DNA of 64,000 nucleotides from Leishmania mexicana MHOM/GT/2001/U1103 (GCF_000234665.1 NC_018334.1:496001-560000), one strand, 5' to 3'. Positions 1-11,100 are shown, counted from the stretch's first letter. The notes: generated from the letters alone by a model not told the origin. Program-made: numbers and translations.

Positions 1-2418
1 CGCCAGTACCATGTGCTCCGCCTCACTTCGCCGGTGCAGGGCGTCGTTGAGCTGTTCCTCCAGCTGGTGTGTCTCTTGCCGCTGAGTTTCCAGCTCGTCT
101 GAGACGGCGCACAGGCGGGCCTGGAGGTCGTCATACATTTCCTGCGTTATCATTGGCGACGACAAAGGTTGACATGGCGACACAGCAACACCTCTCAGTG
201 ATCGCTGCCGCGGCGTGTCGCTGGCGGAGCATGGTGCGGTGCCAGTCTCCTCCGTTGACGGTGACGGCACCACAGTCATGTGCGAGTAGTCGCCAGGCGC
301 GGTTGCAAGGCGGCTACTTTTGGCTGCTTTCGGTGTTATAGAGACGGCTGTTAGTGATGGCGAGCGGCGGCGCCACTCACTTGCCTCGATGAGAAGCTCA
401 GAGATACGCTGGTGTGCTGCCGTCAGCTGATCCTCAAGCTCTTCGACGACGCTGCGGTCAACAGTGTCGCGCGGGGTCGACGAGCGCCGCGCATACCGGC
501 CAGACCCAGCCTGGGATGCTCCGTCACTTTGTGCACCGTCTGCCGTGGCACGCCGCGAGGATGGCACATACCAAGAGCCTCTATCGCATCGCTCCTGTAG
601 GAGGCGGTCGCGCTCCTCCGTGACGCGACGCAGCTCTGTGTGTTTCGCATTCAGTTCATCGCGCAGCAGCTGCACTTCCGCCTCTTTCGGGTTCTGCTGA
701 AGGGCGGCGGAGAGGCGGGCCTCGAGCAGCCGCGTTTTTTCTTCTGCATCCTCTGCGCGCTGCCTTGCGGCTGTGACTTCAGTGACTGGAACAAGGGCTG
801 CATTGCTCACACCCGTAGAAGCCGCAGCCGCAGCTTTGGGGCTGAGCTGACGGTTGTTCGTGGACCAGTGCCCCCCAGTGCCGTGGTCGCTGCCGCCACT
901 GTTGTTGGCGCTACCAGATGATTCCTTGCGCAACTCGGCAAGGTTCAGCGCAGATACTGCACGATCCTGCGGGGTAGCGGTGGACACCACCGCCGACGGC
1001 ACCAGTGCCTTCGCCACTGTCGATAATATCAGACTCGCAGAGCTGGAAAACTCTATTTGTTTGCCACGTGGCTGGTGCGTGTACACTCCTATTCGCGGCG
1101 CTTCTTCCTCTGGCAAGGCGCAGGCCACCCACGATGTGGGCACGACCAAAGCCGGCACAATAGTCACTGCACCCTGCGACGAGTCCTGCGCACCGCGAGG
1201 AGGCGAGATGGCCAGCGCCTCAGCCTCGGCTATAAGAGCATCTACAGCGGCCAGTTCTTCTTCGGCCATCTGCACGTACTCCATTTGATCCTTGCGCTCC
1301 TTACGCAGAGCCGCCTCTGCCACGGAGTCGAGCTTCTTTGCTGGCGGCGATGCGATCTCAAGTGCCCGCGCCATCTCCTTCGACTGCCGCGCAGCACCTG
1401 GGCTCTGCGATAGTGTTGCCGCGAGCGCTTGCTGCGTCGCCTTCAGCCGCCGCTGAGCCTCTGTCGCCTTGGCGAGCGCGTCGACCCACTGGTACAGGGT
1501 GGCAGCGGTCTTGTGCTCCTTCGCGACAGCCGCCACGGTCGGCCACGACTTCAGAAAACGCAGTACCCGCTGTGTATCATCGACTGTCACACTCACGGAC
1601 TTTACGGCAGCCAGTCGTTTGGGTAAAGAGACTGCCTGCACTATCGCGTCATCAAATGACGCACACGTGCTGTCGTGCAGCGGGGCCACAGCAGTTTCTA
1701 TGAGACTCACCAACGTCTGCGAAGACGAGCTGCTGTGGCGCCGCTGTAGGTCGGCCCATGCGAACGGCTTCACTGTTCGCAGTCCGGCGCGTGCGAGTAG
1801 CAGCACCTTCTCGGCAGCGTCGGCGGCCTTCGCCATGTCATCGACGGTCCTTCGAGCCGCATCGAGATGCTCCTTTAGCGGAGACGGTTCCCGCAGTGTG
1901 TTAGGTTTGGTTGCTGATGTGACACTGCTGTTTTTCTCCTGCATATTCTCACGAAGAAGCTCGTCGATTTCTCGTACTCGGTCTCTGCTAGATCCGAGGC
2001 CTGCTTTGAGGCTGTCTCGATGCTCTTGCATCTCTCGTAGCTCTTTGGCTGTCATCACTGTGCCCACATCCTCCGCGGTTAGAAGCGGCGTAGCACTGCC
2101 GCCGCTGCTTGCCCAGTTGGGTGACGGAATAGATGCAGTGAGAAGACCACTGACGGAGGGGTCAGAGACGTCGACCAGGTGCCCAGTAACCAGTCCGCCG
2201 CTCTTGCTCGCAACCTGCAGTGTCTGAGGAGCGAGTAGGATGAGCGGGCGTGGCTGTACAAGCACGGCGACGGTGCCGTCACTTTGGGTCATGGTAGGCG
2301 TAGAGGCGACCATACCGACAAGGCAATGGCTTCTGTCCGCCGAGGTGAAGAAGGCAACGGCCCTGTGCGGGTTTATGGTGGCCTTTGCAGGCGCACCTGT
2401 CGCCGACGGCGAGGACAT
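1..2418 (-). CDS. Dynein-stalk-like coiled-coil protein, C-terminus beyond window
   Basis: The minus-strand frame is open from an ATG at 2418 to the window edge (806 codons, no stop), so the protein is C-terminally incomplete. A stop lies in frame at 2455-2457, and this ATG is the first after a purine-rich (minus: pyrimidine) tract at 2508-2535 and an AG near 2465. The N-terminal ~120 residues are beta-rich and non-helical. A heptad-rich segment follows (about residues 122-215), then a region around residues 222-314 resembling the microtubule-binding head of the dynein stalk: SFDDA near 255, LPKRL just after, and a closing AATLYQWVDAL near 312. A second coiled coil follows (about 315-415), so the layout is stalk arm, head, stalk arm. 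Low-complexity sequence and further coiled coils continue to the edge. No AAA motor motif is visible. The next gene upstream (4527-6410) has the same architecture. A cytoskeletal or flagellar role is inference. The gene is certain; the domain call is fairly strong. Confidence 0.85.
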   Translation of the reverse strand, partial: MSSPSATGAPAKATINPHRAVAFFTSADRSHCLVGMVASTPTMTQSDGTVAVLVQPRPLILLAPQTLQVASKSGGLVTGHLVDVSDPSVSGLLTASIPSPNWASSGGSATPLLTAEDVGTVMTAKELREMQEHRDSLKAGLGSSRDRVREIDELLRENMQEKNSSVTSATKPNTLREPSPLKEHLDAARRTVDDMAKAADAAEKVLLLARAGLRTVKPFAWADLQRRHSSSSSQTLVSLIETAVAPLHDSTCASFDDAIVQAVSLPKRLAAVKSVSVTVDDTQRVLRFLKSWPTVAAVAKEHKTAATLYQWVDALAKATEAQRRLKATQQALAATLSQSPGAARQSKEMARALEIASPPAKKLDSVAEAALRKERKDQMEYVQMAEEELAAVDALIAEAEALAISPPRGAQDSSQGAVTIVPALVVPTSWVACALPEEEAPRIGVYTHQPRGKQIEFSSSASLILSTVAKALVPSAVVSTATPQDRAVSALNLAELRKESSGSANNSGGSDHGTGGHWSTNNRQLSPKAAAAASTGVSNAALVPVTEVTAARQRAEDAEEKTRLLEARLSAALQQNPKEAEVQLLRDELNAKHTELRRVTEERDRLLQERCDRGSWYVPSSRRATADGAQSDGASQAGSGRYARRSSTPRDTVDRSVVEELEDQLTAAHQRISELLIEASEWRRRSPSLTAVSITPKAAKSSRLATAPGDYSHMTVVPSPSTEETGTAPCSASDTPRQRSLRGVAVSPCQPLSSPMITQEMYDDLQARLCAVSDELETQRQETHQLEEQLNDALHRRSEAEHMVLA

Positions 2419-2464
2419 CCCAGCGATGCAGTGCAGAAGGGTATCAAACGGCAACTAACGCGGA

Positions 2465-2535
2465 CTTCCACACCGACGTGTCATGTCAGCATCGTGTATG
2501 GAAGAACGAAGCAAAAAAAAGTTTGAAGAGGAGGA
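2465..2535 (-). promoter_or_regulatory. Putative trans-splice acceptor region for the 1-2418 gene
   Basis: On the minus strand a polypyrimidine tract (about 2535-2508) is followed by an AG at 2465-2466, and the first ATG after it is the in-frame start at 2418. This would give a 5' UTR of roughly 46 nt. The assignment rests on the usual trypanosomatid rule of polypyrimidine tract then first AG; no transcript data are available. Confidence 0.45.
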
Positions 2536-4007
2536 TTGTGGTGGAGGCATGCGTGTCTTCGGCGATCACAGAAGACACGGCGCATACGACTCCTTGCCGG
2601 CTGAGATGACCCGTTCGGCTTTCCCAACCCCAAAGGACCGATGAGGCGTAGATGAGAGCCATGGGTGGAGGCAGCACAGCTGTGCGCAGCCCCACGTCAA
2701 CAGACTGTCCGCTGTACGTCCTCGTGCCATTGACGTGGTGGCGGGCTGGGGATACACCTAAGAGCAGGCCATCCCTGCCTCAACTCGGAATGCACACACA
2801 CGCGCACGCCCTCGTCGCGTATGTGTGTTTTTTTTTCTTTTCCCAGACCTTCCATGATGGACTCCTGAATCCATGAGCGAATGAGAAACACACGGTAACG
2901 GAAAACAAATACGCGATAAGCGCGCATCCACACCAACACACACACACACACAGACACAGACACACAGACAAACCGATAGAGAGGAAGACAACAGTCAAAA
3001 CGACCCCAGCAATGTTGGCGCATGATGCTGGCTTCCACCACTTAGAAAACGAAGAGACACGCCGCCCATCAACAGACAGACGCACCAACACGCAAACATC
3101 CGAGCGCAACGAACGCTTGAAGAATTACGACAAAAAAAGAAAAAAAAACGAAAAGAAAACAGCAGCGCAGCGCGCCACGTGCAAGCAGGGGTTATTGGAA
3201 AGAGTTGTCCACACAGCCGCGGCGTCCGTTCGTTCTCAGCGCCGTTTTCTTGTATGCGCGTGTGCCTGCTTCTCTGAACACCTCATGTGGTCATCCTTCA
3301 TCGATTGCCTGCGGTCACCGTTCACACCTCCTCCCGCCCGTGCCGTCCCCCCCCACACACACACTGGCAGGAGAGACAGAGACGAAAAGAAACGCCTGCC
3401 ACGCCATCACGCAGCAGGCTTAACCGGAGAGCGGAAGGGACGCGATGGATTTGCTGATGTCTGAGCTGCCTTTCGCAGACGCGTCATGCAGCCAAGCATA
3501 CTCCTTCTCTCACATGGGAGGCCTGGGTTCAGGCGAGCTTCGATGACGCGCACGTAGAGGGGGTGGGGTGGGAGGACGGCGCAGCGCGCTTCCCATCTTA
3601 GCCTTCAGCAGTCAGGAGACTCCAAGCCTGACACCAGCACAACCGCCGCCGCGATCCAGCACAGACGCACCAAAGCAGATATAAGAAGCACGAGGTGGGG
3701 GAGAGGAGTGAAGGCGACATACGCGAACGGGGAAGGCACACGTACTCGCACTCACGCAAAGAAAAAAAGAAGAGGGAGAGAATAATCAAAGGCGGGCCTC
3801 AGCGTTCATGAGAGCTCTTCTGCCAAAAGCCGTCCTGGTCGCTAGCGCGGCGTATTCCTTTGTCGGTGTGGTCCATCGTGTGTGCTTGTATTGTGTGTGT
3901 GTGTGTGTATCACACATCATGTGTCACCATGTCCATGCAGTAAAGGAGAAAAAGCAAACAATAACAACGAAAGGAAGGGAGGGGCACACACAATCCGACG
4001 ATCATTT

Positions 4008-4178
4008 TAGAATTTGTATAAATATAAATGACATCTATCTATGTAGATAGATATATAGATGTAGATATAGATCAACATATATATCTGTAGATATATATAC
4101 ATATCAATGACACTTACATGCATATATAGATAGGTATGCCTATATATAGAGAGATGTGTATATATTTATACATATAAC
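4008..4178. repeat. AT-rich island with TAGA/ATAT-type short repeats
   Basis: This is about 170 bp of almost pure A/T with many overlapping TAGA, TATA and ATCTA units and local near-palindromes such as ATCTATCTATGTAGATAGAT. It is sharply different from the GC-rich surroundings and lies in the 3' flank of the 4527-6410 gene. Confidence 0.7.
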
Positions 4179-4526
4179 GGTGCCGTCCCGATTACCACAG
4201 CACCACAAAATACAGCACACATACACGCACAGACACGAGAAAGCAATGCCATCATCATCGTCATCATCGTCACATGACTCAAAAGGGAGAAAGGGATAGA
4301 GGTAACGTAAAAGGAAAAGGAGAGAGTGGCAGAATGGCAGAGTGGCGGAGCCGTGGCGCTCCAACAGAAGGTGAAACGGACACAAACACGTAGAAACAAA
4401 AAATAGAAGGGAGGTGAGGGAGAAAGGAGGGAAGGAGACCAGGTCAAGCGCACGGCGAGGCATCCATGTCAGCCGCTGCCCTGAAGCGAGGAGACAGCGA
4501 GCAAGACCCCCACCTCAAATCCCCCC

Positions 4527-6410
4527 TTATGTATCCTCTTCAAAGTACCGCCTCAGCTCCGGACGCCCTTTGATGCTGGCATGGACTCCATCCAGCACGA
4601 GGTTCGCAGCCTCGGACTCGCGGCGCAAGATACGGATCTCCTTTTCTAGCCTGTCGATAATCTTCGCTAGCTCGCGGTCATCCCTCGCATGGAAGAGAGC
4701 CGGTATGCTACCGTTGAGGGTACTGCCGTTCACCATCACCTCTTTCTCAAGCTCGACTTCCGCCCGGCCCCCTTGCTTTTTGCCATTCTTGTCGTTCGGC
4801 TTCTTTTTCTCATTTTCATTGTCGAGGGCGGCTATTAGCTCGTTGAGCTCCTTGCATTGGCCGTCCGGCTCCATCGACGGCTCCACCGCCGGAGGTAGTC
4901 CCACCTTGTTTGTGTCCGCCAACCTCGCGGCAGCGGCCGCAGCTTCCTTAGCCTCATCAATCTCGCGGTCCTTTGCAGCAAGCTCAGCGTCTTGCGCCGC
5001 CAGAACTACCTTGGCATCTGCCAAGTCCTGCAGTGCATCCGCCAGAACGCCGCGCACATTCTCGAGGTCGTCCTCCAGGCTCTTGATCTTGCCATCTGCC
5101 TTTTGCTGCTCTGCGAACATGGCGGCGCGGTCCTTCAGAGCCTTCTTGAGCTTCTCCACCTGCTCAGGCGTTAGCGTCACCACCGTCGACGCCGGCTCGT
5201 CGTAGTTAACAAGGATGCTGCTGTGCAGAACGATCTTGCTGTCGTCGGTGAAGACCCACGTGTTGGCCGTACTGTAGACATCCTCGTGCAGCGGCGGCGC
5301 ACCTGGCCGACCACGAGGTGTCGCACGATTGGCGCCGTTGTCGGACTTGCCGCCCCTCGGGCTCCAGGCGTTCTTGGCTGAACTTCCCCCTGGCGACGGC
5401 GCAGGGGAAGCCTTTGCTGCGCCGTTGACGTGTTTGCCGTGGTCAATGCGCACCGGCGAGTCGCCCAGCTGCCTTTTCAGCCGCGTTTCCTCGTCCTTAT
5501 ACTTCTCCGCCTCGTCGCGACGCTGACGCAGCGTGTCCTCCATCTTCTCAATGTGCTTCTTCTCACGGGCCCGCGCTTGATCGTAGAGGCAGATGTCGAC
5601 GCTCGCCTCACTGGTGGCCAGCTGCGCCGCGACCCACCGCTGCACAATGCCCAGCGCGCGACTGCCCTCCATCGAGTCTCTGTGAGTGAAGCGAGGGTTC
5701 AGCAAGTAATCCTTGCGCAGACGGCGGCGCGTCGGGGGCGAGATTCTCTGTGAGTCGAACTCTTCCAGCCTCTTTAGGAACGTGCGCTGCCGGATCACCT
5801 TGAGAATGTAGTTCCATTCCAGGATGCGCTCGCCCAGCGTGAGCATCATGGCCTCCGTCACGAGTTTCACGATGTCTGGCGGCTTCACGTAGCTGCGAAT
5901 CTCGCGCCAGTCAGTCTCATCCATGTTCCTCACCTCCTCCTTCGCCTCCGCTGCGGCCTTCTGCGCACGCGCCGCATCCGCCTCATATGCGGCACGACCC
6001 TCTTTGTAGTGCGCATGCTTCTCTGTGAGTGTCTTGTTCAAGTCCTCCATTTCTTCCTCCGCCTCTTTCCGCATCCTCTGCAGCTCCTTCAGCCGCTTCA
6101 CTGCCGCTGCGCGGTCGGCTTCCGACACGGGCAGCGCCTCCGGTGGCATCTCTCCGCCGCTGCCGGTCCACAGCATCAGCTGCACGAGACGCGGGCCTGG
6201 AATGGCGGCGACAGTGCCAAGGCCCCACTTCCAGCCCTTGGTCTCCTCGCAGACATATTCAAAGGCCACCAGGTCGTTGACGGAGACGCGAACGTGGGCT
6301 ACACTGCTGATCTTGGCGAGCACTGAGTGATGCGTGTCGGTGGTGGAGGGCAGCACCTTCGTGGGAGAGCTCGGCTTGCGCGGCGAGGCGTCATTCTTCT
6401 TGGCGGGCAT
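4527..6410 (-). CDS. Dynein-stalk-like microtubule-binding protein lacking a motor
   Basis: This is a 627-residue protein. The open frame extends upstream to 6536, but only from a GTG through a hydrophobic stretch; the first ATG is at 6410 (MPAKK). Residues ~30-95 form a small beta-rich region that could be SH3- or Tudor-like (pattern WKWGLGTVAAIPG). A charged helix follows (~96-165), then at ~165-270 a very good match to the dynein microtubule-binding stalk head. It opens DWREIRSYVKPPDIV, continues with FLKRLEEFDSQRISPPTRR and NPRFTHRD, and closes with a helix ending VQRWVAAQ. A second helix arm runs ~280-320. A Pro/Ser/Gly-rich linker, a short beta segment and two more coiled coils (~435-505 and ~570-605) complete the protein. 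There are no AAA ATPase motifs, so this is a stalk head outside a dynein heavy chain. Microtubule or axonemal binding is inferred from the domain. Its downstream neighbour is a probable paralogue. Confidence 0.88.
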   Translation of the reverse strand: MPAKKNDASPRKPSSPTKVLPSTTDTHHSVLAKISSVAHVRVSVNDLVAFEYVCEETKGWKWGLGTVAAIPGPRLVQLMLWTGSGGEMPPEALPVSEADRAAAVKRLKELQRMRKEAEEEMEDLNKTLTEKHAHYKEGRAAYEADAARAQKAAAEAKEEVRNMDETDWREIRSYVKPPDIVKLVTEAMMLTLGERILEWNYILKVIRQRTFLKRLEEFDSQRISPPTRRRLRKDYLLNPRFTHRDSMEGSRALGIVQRWVAAQLATSEASVDICLYDQARAREKKHIEKMEDTLRQRRDEAEKYKDEETRLKRQLGDSPVRIDHGKHVNGAAKASPAPSPGGSSAKNAWSPRGGKSDNGANRATPRGRPGAPPLHEDVYSTANTWVFTDDSKIVLHSSILVNYDEPASTVVTLTPEQVEKLKKALKDRAAMFAEQQKADGKIKSLEDDLENVRGVLADALQDLADAKVVLAAQDAELAAKDREIDEAKEAAAAAARLADTNKVGLPPAVEPSMEPDGQCKELNELIAALDNENEKKKPNDKNGKKQGGRAEVELEKEVMVNGSTLNGSIPALFHARDDRELAKIIDRLEKEIRILRRESEAANLVLDGVHASIKGRPELRRYFEEDT

Positions 6411-6592
6411 TGTACGTTCGGGTATCTTCCTCGGTTGGTGCGCCGTGGGCAGCGATTGGACGAAGAGGGTGAGTGGGCAGAGAAAGCAGAGAGGTCCAAC
6501 AAGCAACAACAACAAAAAAAAGAATCCACGGTGCACGAGAGAGCTCCGGAATGGGGGGGGAGCGTGTGTGCGTGCGTGTACGCGCGTCTAGG

Positions 6593-6632
6593 CTGAGGAG
6601 TGGGGGGAGGGAGGAGGGAGGAGGGAGAACAA
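6593..6632 (-). promoter_or_regulatory. Putative trans-splice acceptor region for the 4527-6410 gene
   Basis: On the minus strand a long polypyrimidine tract (6632-6597, mostly CTCC units) is followed by CAG, with the AG at 6593-6594. No ATG intervenes before the start at 6410, giving an inferred 5' UTR of about 183 nt. A second, shorter T-rich tract at 6514-6521 is an alternative. Confidence 0.5.
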
Positions 6633-7686
6633 TGAGCAAGGAAATGAAATGAAACGAAGCGCACGTGGTGATGGCACGTCAGGATGGACAAAGGGCGCTG
6701 CGTCTTCGTCTACGAAAACGAGCAGAAAGCGGAGAAGAGGACGAGGAGGGGAGGAGGGGAGGAGGACGAGGAGGGGGGAGGGGGAGGGCACACCAGTAAG
6801 CGGAGGGGAGAACGGGCGTCAATGCAAAAGGAGCCACACATACACATAGATAGGTGTCAGGGGAGGGGGGAGATGGGATGGGATGAGAAGAAGAAAGAAA
6901 AGTGATGTCGCTGCGCAAGCATACACACACACACAGAGAGAGAGAGCACGGAAGCGGGCAGGAATCGCGGGCGTGTGCCAATCCACCATATAGGCGAAAC
7001 CGAAGAGAGCAGAGACGGAGACCGGAAATCAGAAACGAAAAGGTGACCTTGTGCGTCGACACAGATACGCTGCGAGTGCCGTCGGTGAAAACAACAACAA
7101 CAGCAGCAACAGCAGCAGCACACACAAAAAAAAAGACAGAGAGAACGATACCTCCGACTGTGTCCTACCCTCGCTTGAGAGCTTGATGCACACGCACGAT
7201 CTGTGCCAGGGACCAAGCAGGGAGCGTGACAACTCGCGGGCAAAGAACAACGAAGATGCCCCCTTCACACTCCCTCACACACACACAAGTAATATAACAG
7301 TGCACAGGCGTCGTTCCGCAGTTGGCGACTTCAGTGGTGTCGTACAACAACACACCAAAAAAAGCGAAGCCAAGATGAATGTGGTGGATGCGGCTTCACA
7401 GTACTGCAAGCGGTGCGGAGGCTGTGTGAAATCAACTATGAAGGGTCTGTGCTGATTCGCCTGTATCTGGCAGAGATGAAATAGAGGGAGGGACGGTGAG
7501 GAAGCCGGAGCTTCGCGGTGAAGCGGTGAGGAGGGGGGAGGGGCGGTGGCGGAATACCAGGTTTCCTTCCACATCGAGCTATGCGCCCAGTTTTCCCGCA
7601 TCCGGTATCACTCGCCATCGTTATCATGAAGAGGCGGACAAGAAGCGGAATGAGGAGGAAATGCACAAATGTCGGAGGAGGGCATG

Positions 7687-7704
7687 TCGTCACACATGTG
7701 ACGA
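7687..7704. repeat. Short perfect inverted repeat
   Basis: Eight-base arms TCGTCACA and TGTGACGA flank a 2-base centre. It could form a small hairpin or be a chance quasi-palindrome. It lies in the 3' flank of the 8115-13100 transporter gene. Confidence 0.4.
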
Positions 7705-8114
7705 GGCACAGGCATGAAGGTCCACGAGCCGGTCACTGTGCCCGATAGCGTTGGAGCACCCGCCGACAGCTCGATTGGGCCGTGTCCGGTATGCCTCTTG
7801 GAGAAAGAGAACGACGCGCTATGGCCAGTGCCACCCTCCGTCGTTCCACCACGTGTAGCTGAAGCGCTGAGTAGTAGACGACGTCCATCACCGGAGAGGT
7901 ATCGGCGTATGCCCACGGGCATTGATGGCATAGGCCTCTTTTCGTCATATGTCAACCATCCTGCGCGTCATCACGCACCGTACTCGACGGCCGCCGGGGC
8001 AACTCTCGCTGCATTCCCCCGCGCCAGCAGAAGTGCTTCAGTGCAACACACATAAGATAAAGCACCACAAATCAATACTCGCCCGGAGGCCCAGCTGGTA
8101 AGCCTCTTCATCCG

Positions 8115-11100
8115 CTATTCTGCCAACGAACCTCGCATCATCATCCTAAACAGTTGTTCACCATCACTGCCGAGCGACCCCACCAACGCGCTAAAAGCGG
8201 ATCCCTGGCGCTCCACCAGCTCGCGCGGCGAGCCGAACTCGAGAACGCGGCCCTGGTCCATGACGACGATGACGTCGCAGGCGGCGACGGTGTGCAGGCG
8301 GTGCGCGATGGTGACGACGGTGTAGTCGCGGAAGGTGTGCTGCACGGTGCGCTGGATCTGGCGGTCCAGCGCGGGGTCGACGTTCGCGGTGGCCTCGTCC
8401 ATGAGCAGGAAGGCGCTGCCGCGCTTGAGCAGCGCGCGCGCCAGGCACAGCAGCTGGCGCTGGCCCACGCTGTAGTTGGCGCCGCCCTCCTGCACGCGCC
8501 CGTCCAGCCCGCCCGCATCCCCGCGCACGCGCTCCTCCATCCCCACCTGCCGCAGCGCGCGCCACACACCCGCGTCGCCGCACCGCCCAAAGGGGTCCAC
8601 GTTGCTGCGCACCGTGCCGTCGAACAGCAGCGGGTCCTGCGGGATCATCGAGAAGAGCCCGCGCAGCTCGCGCACGCCGTAGTCGCGCGCGTCGCGCCCG
8701 CACACAAGCATGCGGCCGCCGCACACCTCCACCAGTCGCAGGAACGCCAGCAGCAGCGTCGACTTCCCGCTGCCGGTGCGCCCCACAACGCCCACCTTCT
8801 GCCCCGGCGCCACCGCGAAGCACACGTCGCGCAGCACCAGCGGCAGCCCCAGTCGGTACCGCATGTCCACGTGCTCCAGCACAAGTGATCCGAACTGGGT
8901 GTTGCCTGATTGACGGATGAGAAGCGGCGAGCTTGAGTTATCCAGGCCAGCAGGTTCCTCACACTCTGCCAAGGCCCCGGCATCCCGTCGCTCAGTGCCG
9001 TGTGCATCCTCATTGATGCGCCGAACCTCCGCTGCGACGGCCTCCTGCAAGTCCTCGTGCTCGATGTGGTCTGTCATATAAAACACGCGCTCAATGCTGT
9101 TCATATCCGCCTCCACGGAGGCAAGCACAGTGACGATGCCGTCCAGGAGGCTGCTGATCTCGAGGGCCAGGGTGAGACTGAGGGAGAGAAGGCCGATGTG
9201 CGACGGCAGAAACGAGAGGTGCATGGCCGCTACGGCTCCCAGTGCCACGGCGAGAGTGATGGAGGTGCTCAGCAGCTGGATGCGCACAGAAAGCCACAGC
9301 TCCGCGCCGAGTTGCAGGTACGAGCAGGTGTAGACGACATCAGCACATCGAATCGCCTTCTGGATGACCGCCGGCGCAGCGCCGTACGCCTGCACCGTCC
9401 AGCGACCACCAACCGCTTCCTGCAGGACAGAAAGCATTGGGGAGTTGACTCGATTCACGAGGCGCTTGATCTCGCGGTTCGCGCGTGCGTAGAACTTCAG
9501 AAGGTAGTAGTACGCCACCATGCAGGGTATAAGGATACCAAGCACGAAAATCTGCGTTGCCACCATCATCGCCACGGTGGAGAAGAACGTGGAGACGGTG
9601 GAGAGTAGATAGCTGTAGCTGCCTTGCAGGTCGCTGTCGATGTTGCCCATGTCGTTGGTAAAACGGTTGACAATGCGGCCGAGTGGCGTCGTGTCAAAGA
9701 ACTGCAGCGTGGCGCACGCCACGGAGCGGAGGAGGTCCTGGTGGACCTTGCGACTGGCTCGCCGCATCACACTCATGGAAAGCCAGTAGCGGAGTGGCGT
9801 TGTCAGCGCGCTGGCAAAGGAAAGGCCGACGTAGATGAAACTGTACTGCGTCGCGGATAGCGGAAGCCACTTGGTGGACCACAGCGCCAGCCATATGGAA
9901 GTCGACATCATGACCACCTCCGTCGCGAGATAGAGTGCCACGATACTCGCACACACGCTGACGCCGCCGCATGCCTTCATGTAACGCACATAAACGTCCC
10001 ACCCCACTGCTCCCCTAAAGCGTTCCTCTTCTGTCAGCAGCTTTCCTTTGTCTTCTGAGGCGTGCCCCTCTGCCTCCGAGACATCTGTCAACGTCGTATC
10101 CGCTGCCGGAGGCTCTTCCCTCATCAAATCACTCAACCTCTTCTCCGCTGTGATGCTAGCCACAGGGGGTTCATCCTCAGCAGCACCCGCAGTGCCCTCG
10201 CTAGCAGCGGCGCCACGCTCGCTCACTTGCCGCGCTAGGTGATCCTTGCAGTAGGCCTCACTACTCCCTTGAAACGCAACGCGGCCGTCGGCGGTGAGCA
10301 CGACGACGTAGTCCGCGTAGGCGGCGGCGCCGACCTGGTGGGTGGCCAGCACGCGCGTCTTGCTGGCCAGCGCGCCGCACACGCACTCGCGCATCACGCG
10401 CTCGCCCACCTGCGCGTCCAGCGCCGACAGCGGGTCGTCCAGCACGTACACGTCGCGGTCCGCGTACACGGCGCGCGCAAGACCCACGCGCGCCTTCTGC
10501 CCGCCGCTCAGGTTGATGCCTCTCTCGCCGATCTCCGTCCCCGCGCCGTCCGCCAGCAGCGCCAGGTCCGAGGCCAGCTGGGTGCTGCGCACCGCGCGCT
10601 CGAAGGCCGCCGCGTCCGGCGCGCCGAAGAACACAACGTTGTCGCGCAGCGTCGCGTTCATGATCCACGGCTGCTGCGGCACGTAGGCCACGCTGCGCGA
10701 GCACGCCACGCGGCCGCGCGTCACCGCCAGCGCGCCGATCAGCGCGTCCAGCAGCGTGGACTTGCCGCTGCCCGTCGGCCCCAGCACCACCGTCAGCCGC
10801 CCGCGCGGCACGCGCAGGTCCACGTCCGTAACCAGCGTCTTTGTCTTGAGAACGTAGATGGAGTCCTCGTTGAAGGTTATTTCAGCGATGCCTTTCTGGG
10901 CAGACGACGACAAGGGCTGCGTCACTGGATCTGCCGGAGCTGGCACTGCGGGTGAGGGTGAGGGCTGGCGATCTGGCAGCGAAGCGTCGGTTTCGGGTAC
11001 CGGTGACCGATCGACAGCGACGTGTCCGGCGCTATTTGCCTCCGGTGCGCCTTCCGTTTTCGTAAGCTCCTGAGCGACATATGTGCTGAGGTCTGCGTGC

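Larger units (their letters stand above)
2419..4526. other. Intergenic spacer between the two stalk-like genes
   Basis: No credible gene is visible. The spacer is purine-rich on the plus strand. It holds a (CA)n run at 2937-2952, a (GT)n run near 3892-3908 and an AT-rich island at about 4008-4178. Transcribed right to left, it should supply the 3' UTR of the 4527-6410 gene and the splice-acceptor region of the 1-2418 gene. Confidence 0.7.
6411..8114. other. Intergenic spacer
   Basis: No credible gene is visible. The plus strand is strongly purine-rich at 6597-6640 and 6720-6790, with short CA and CAG/AAC runs near 6930-7130. A small quasi-palindrome lies at 7687-7704. Small frames on both strands at 7608-8055 lack similarity or convincing starts and were not called. 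Confidence 0.65.

Noticed and set aside
2937..2952. CRISPR-like or satellite array among the microsatellites
   Set aside because: Only simple dinucleotide and purine repeats are present, with no spacer-repeat structure; the organism is a eukaryote.
6411..6536. N-terminal hydrophobic extension (possible signal peptide) of the stalk-like protein
   Set aside because: The extension starts with GTG and spans a pyrimidine tract; the first ATG is at 6410 and the AG acceptor with tract lies upstream. The same reasoning removed extensions of the 14981-19606, 28572-31637, 32695-37674 and 57014-62764 genes.
7608..8055. Small frames on both strands (113-115 codons) in the spacer beyond the 8115-13100 gene
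   Set aside because: The plus-strand frame opposes the transcription unit and the minus-strand one starts with TTG; neither shows a known motif.
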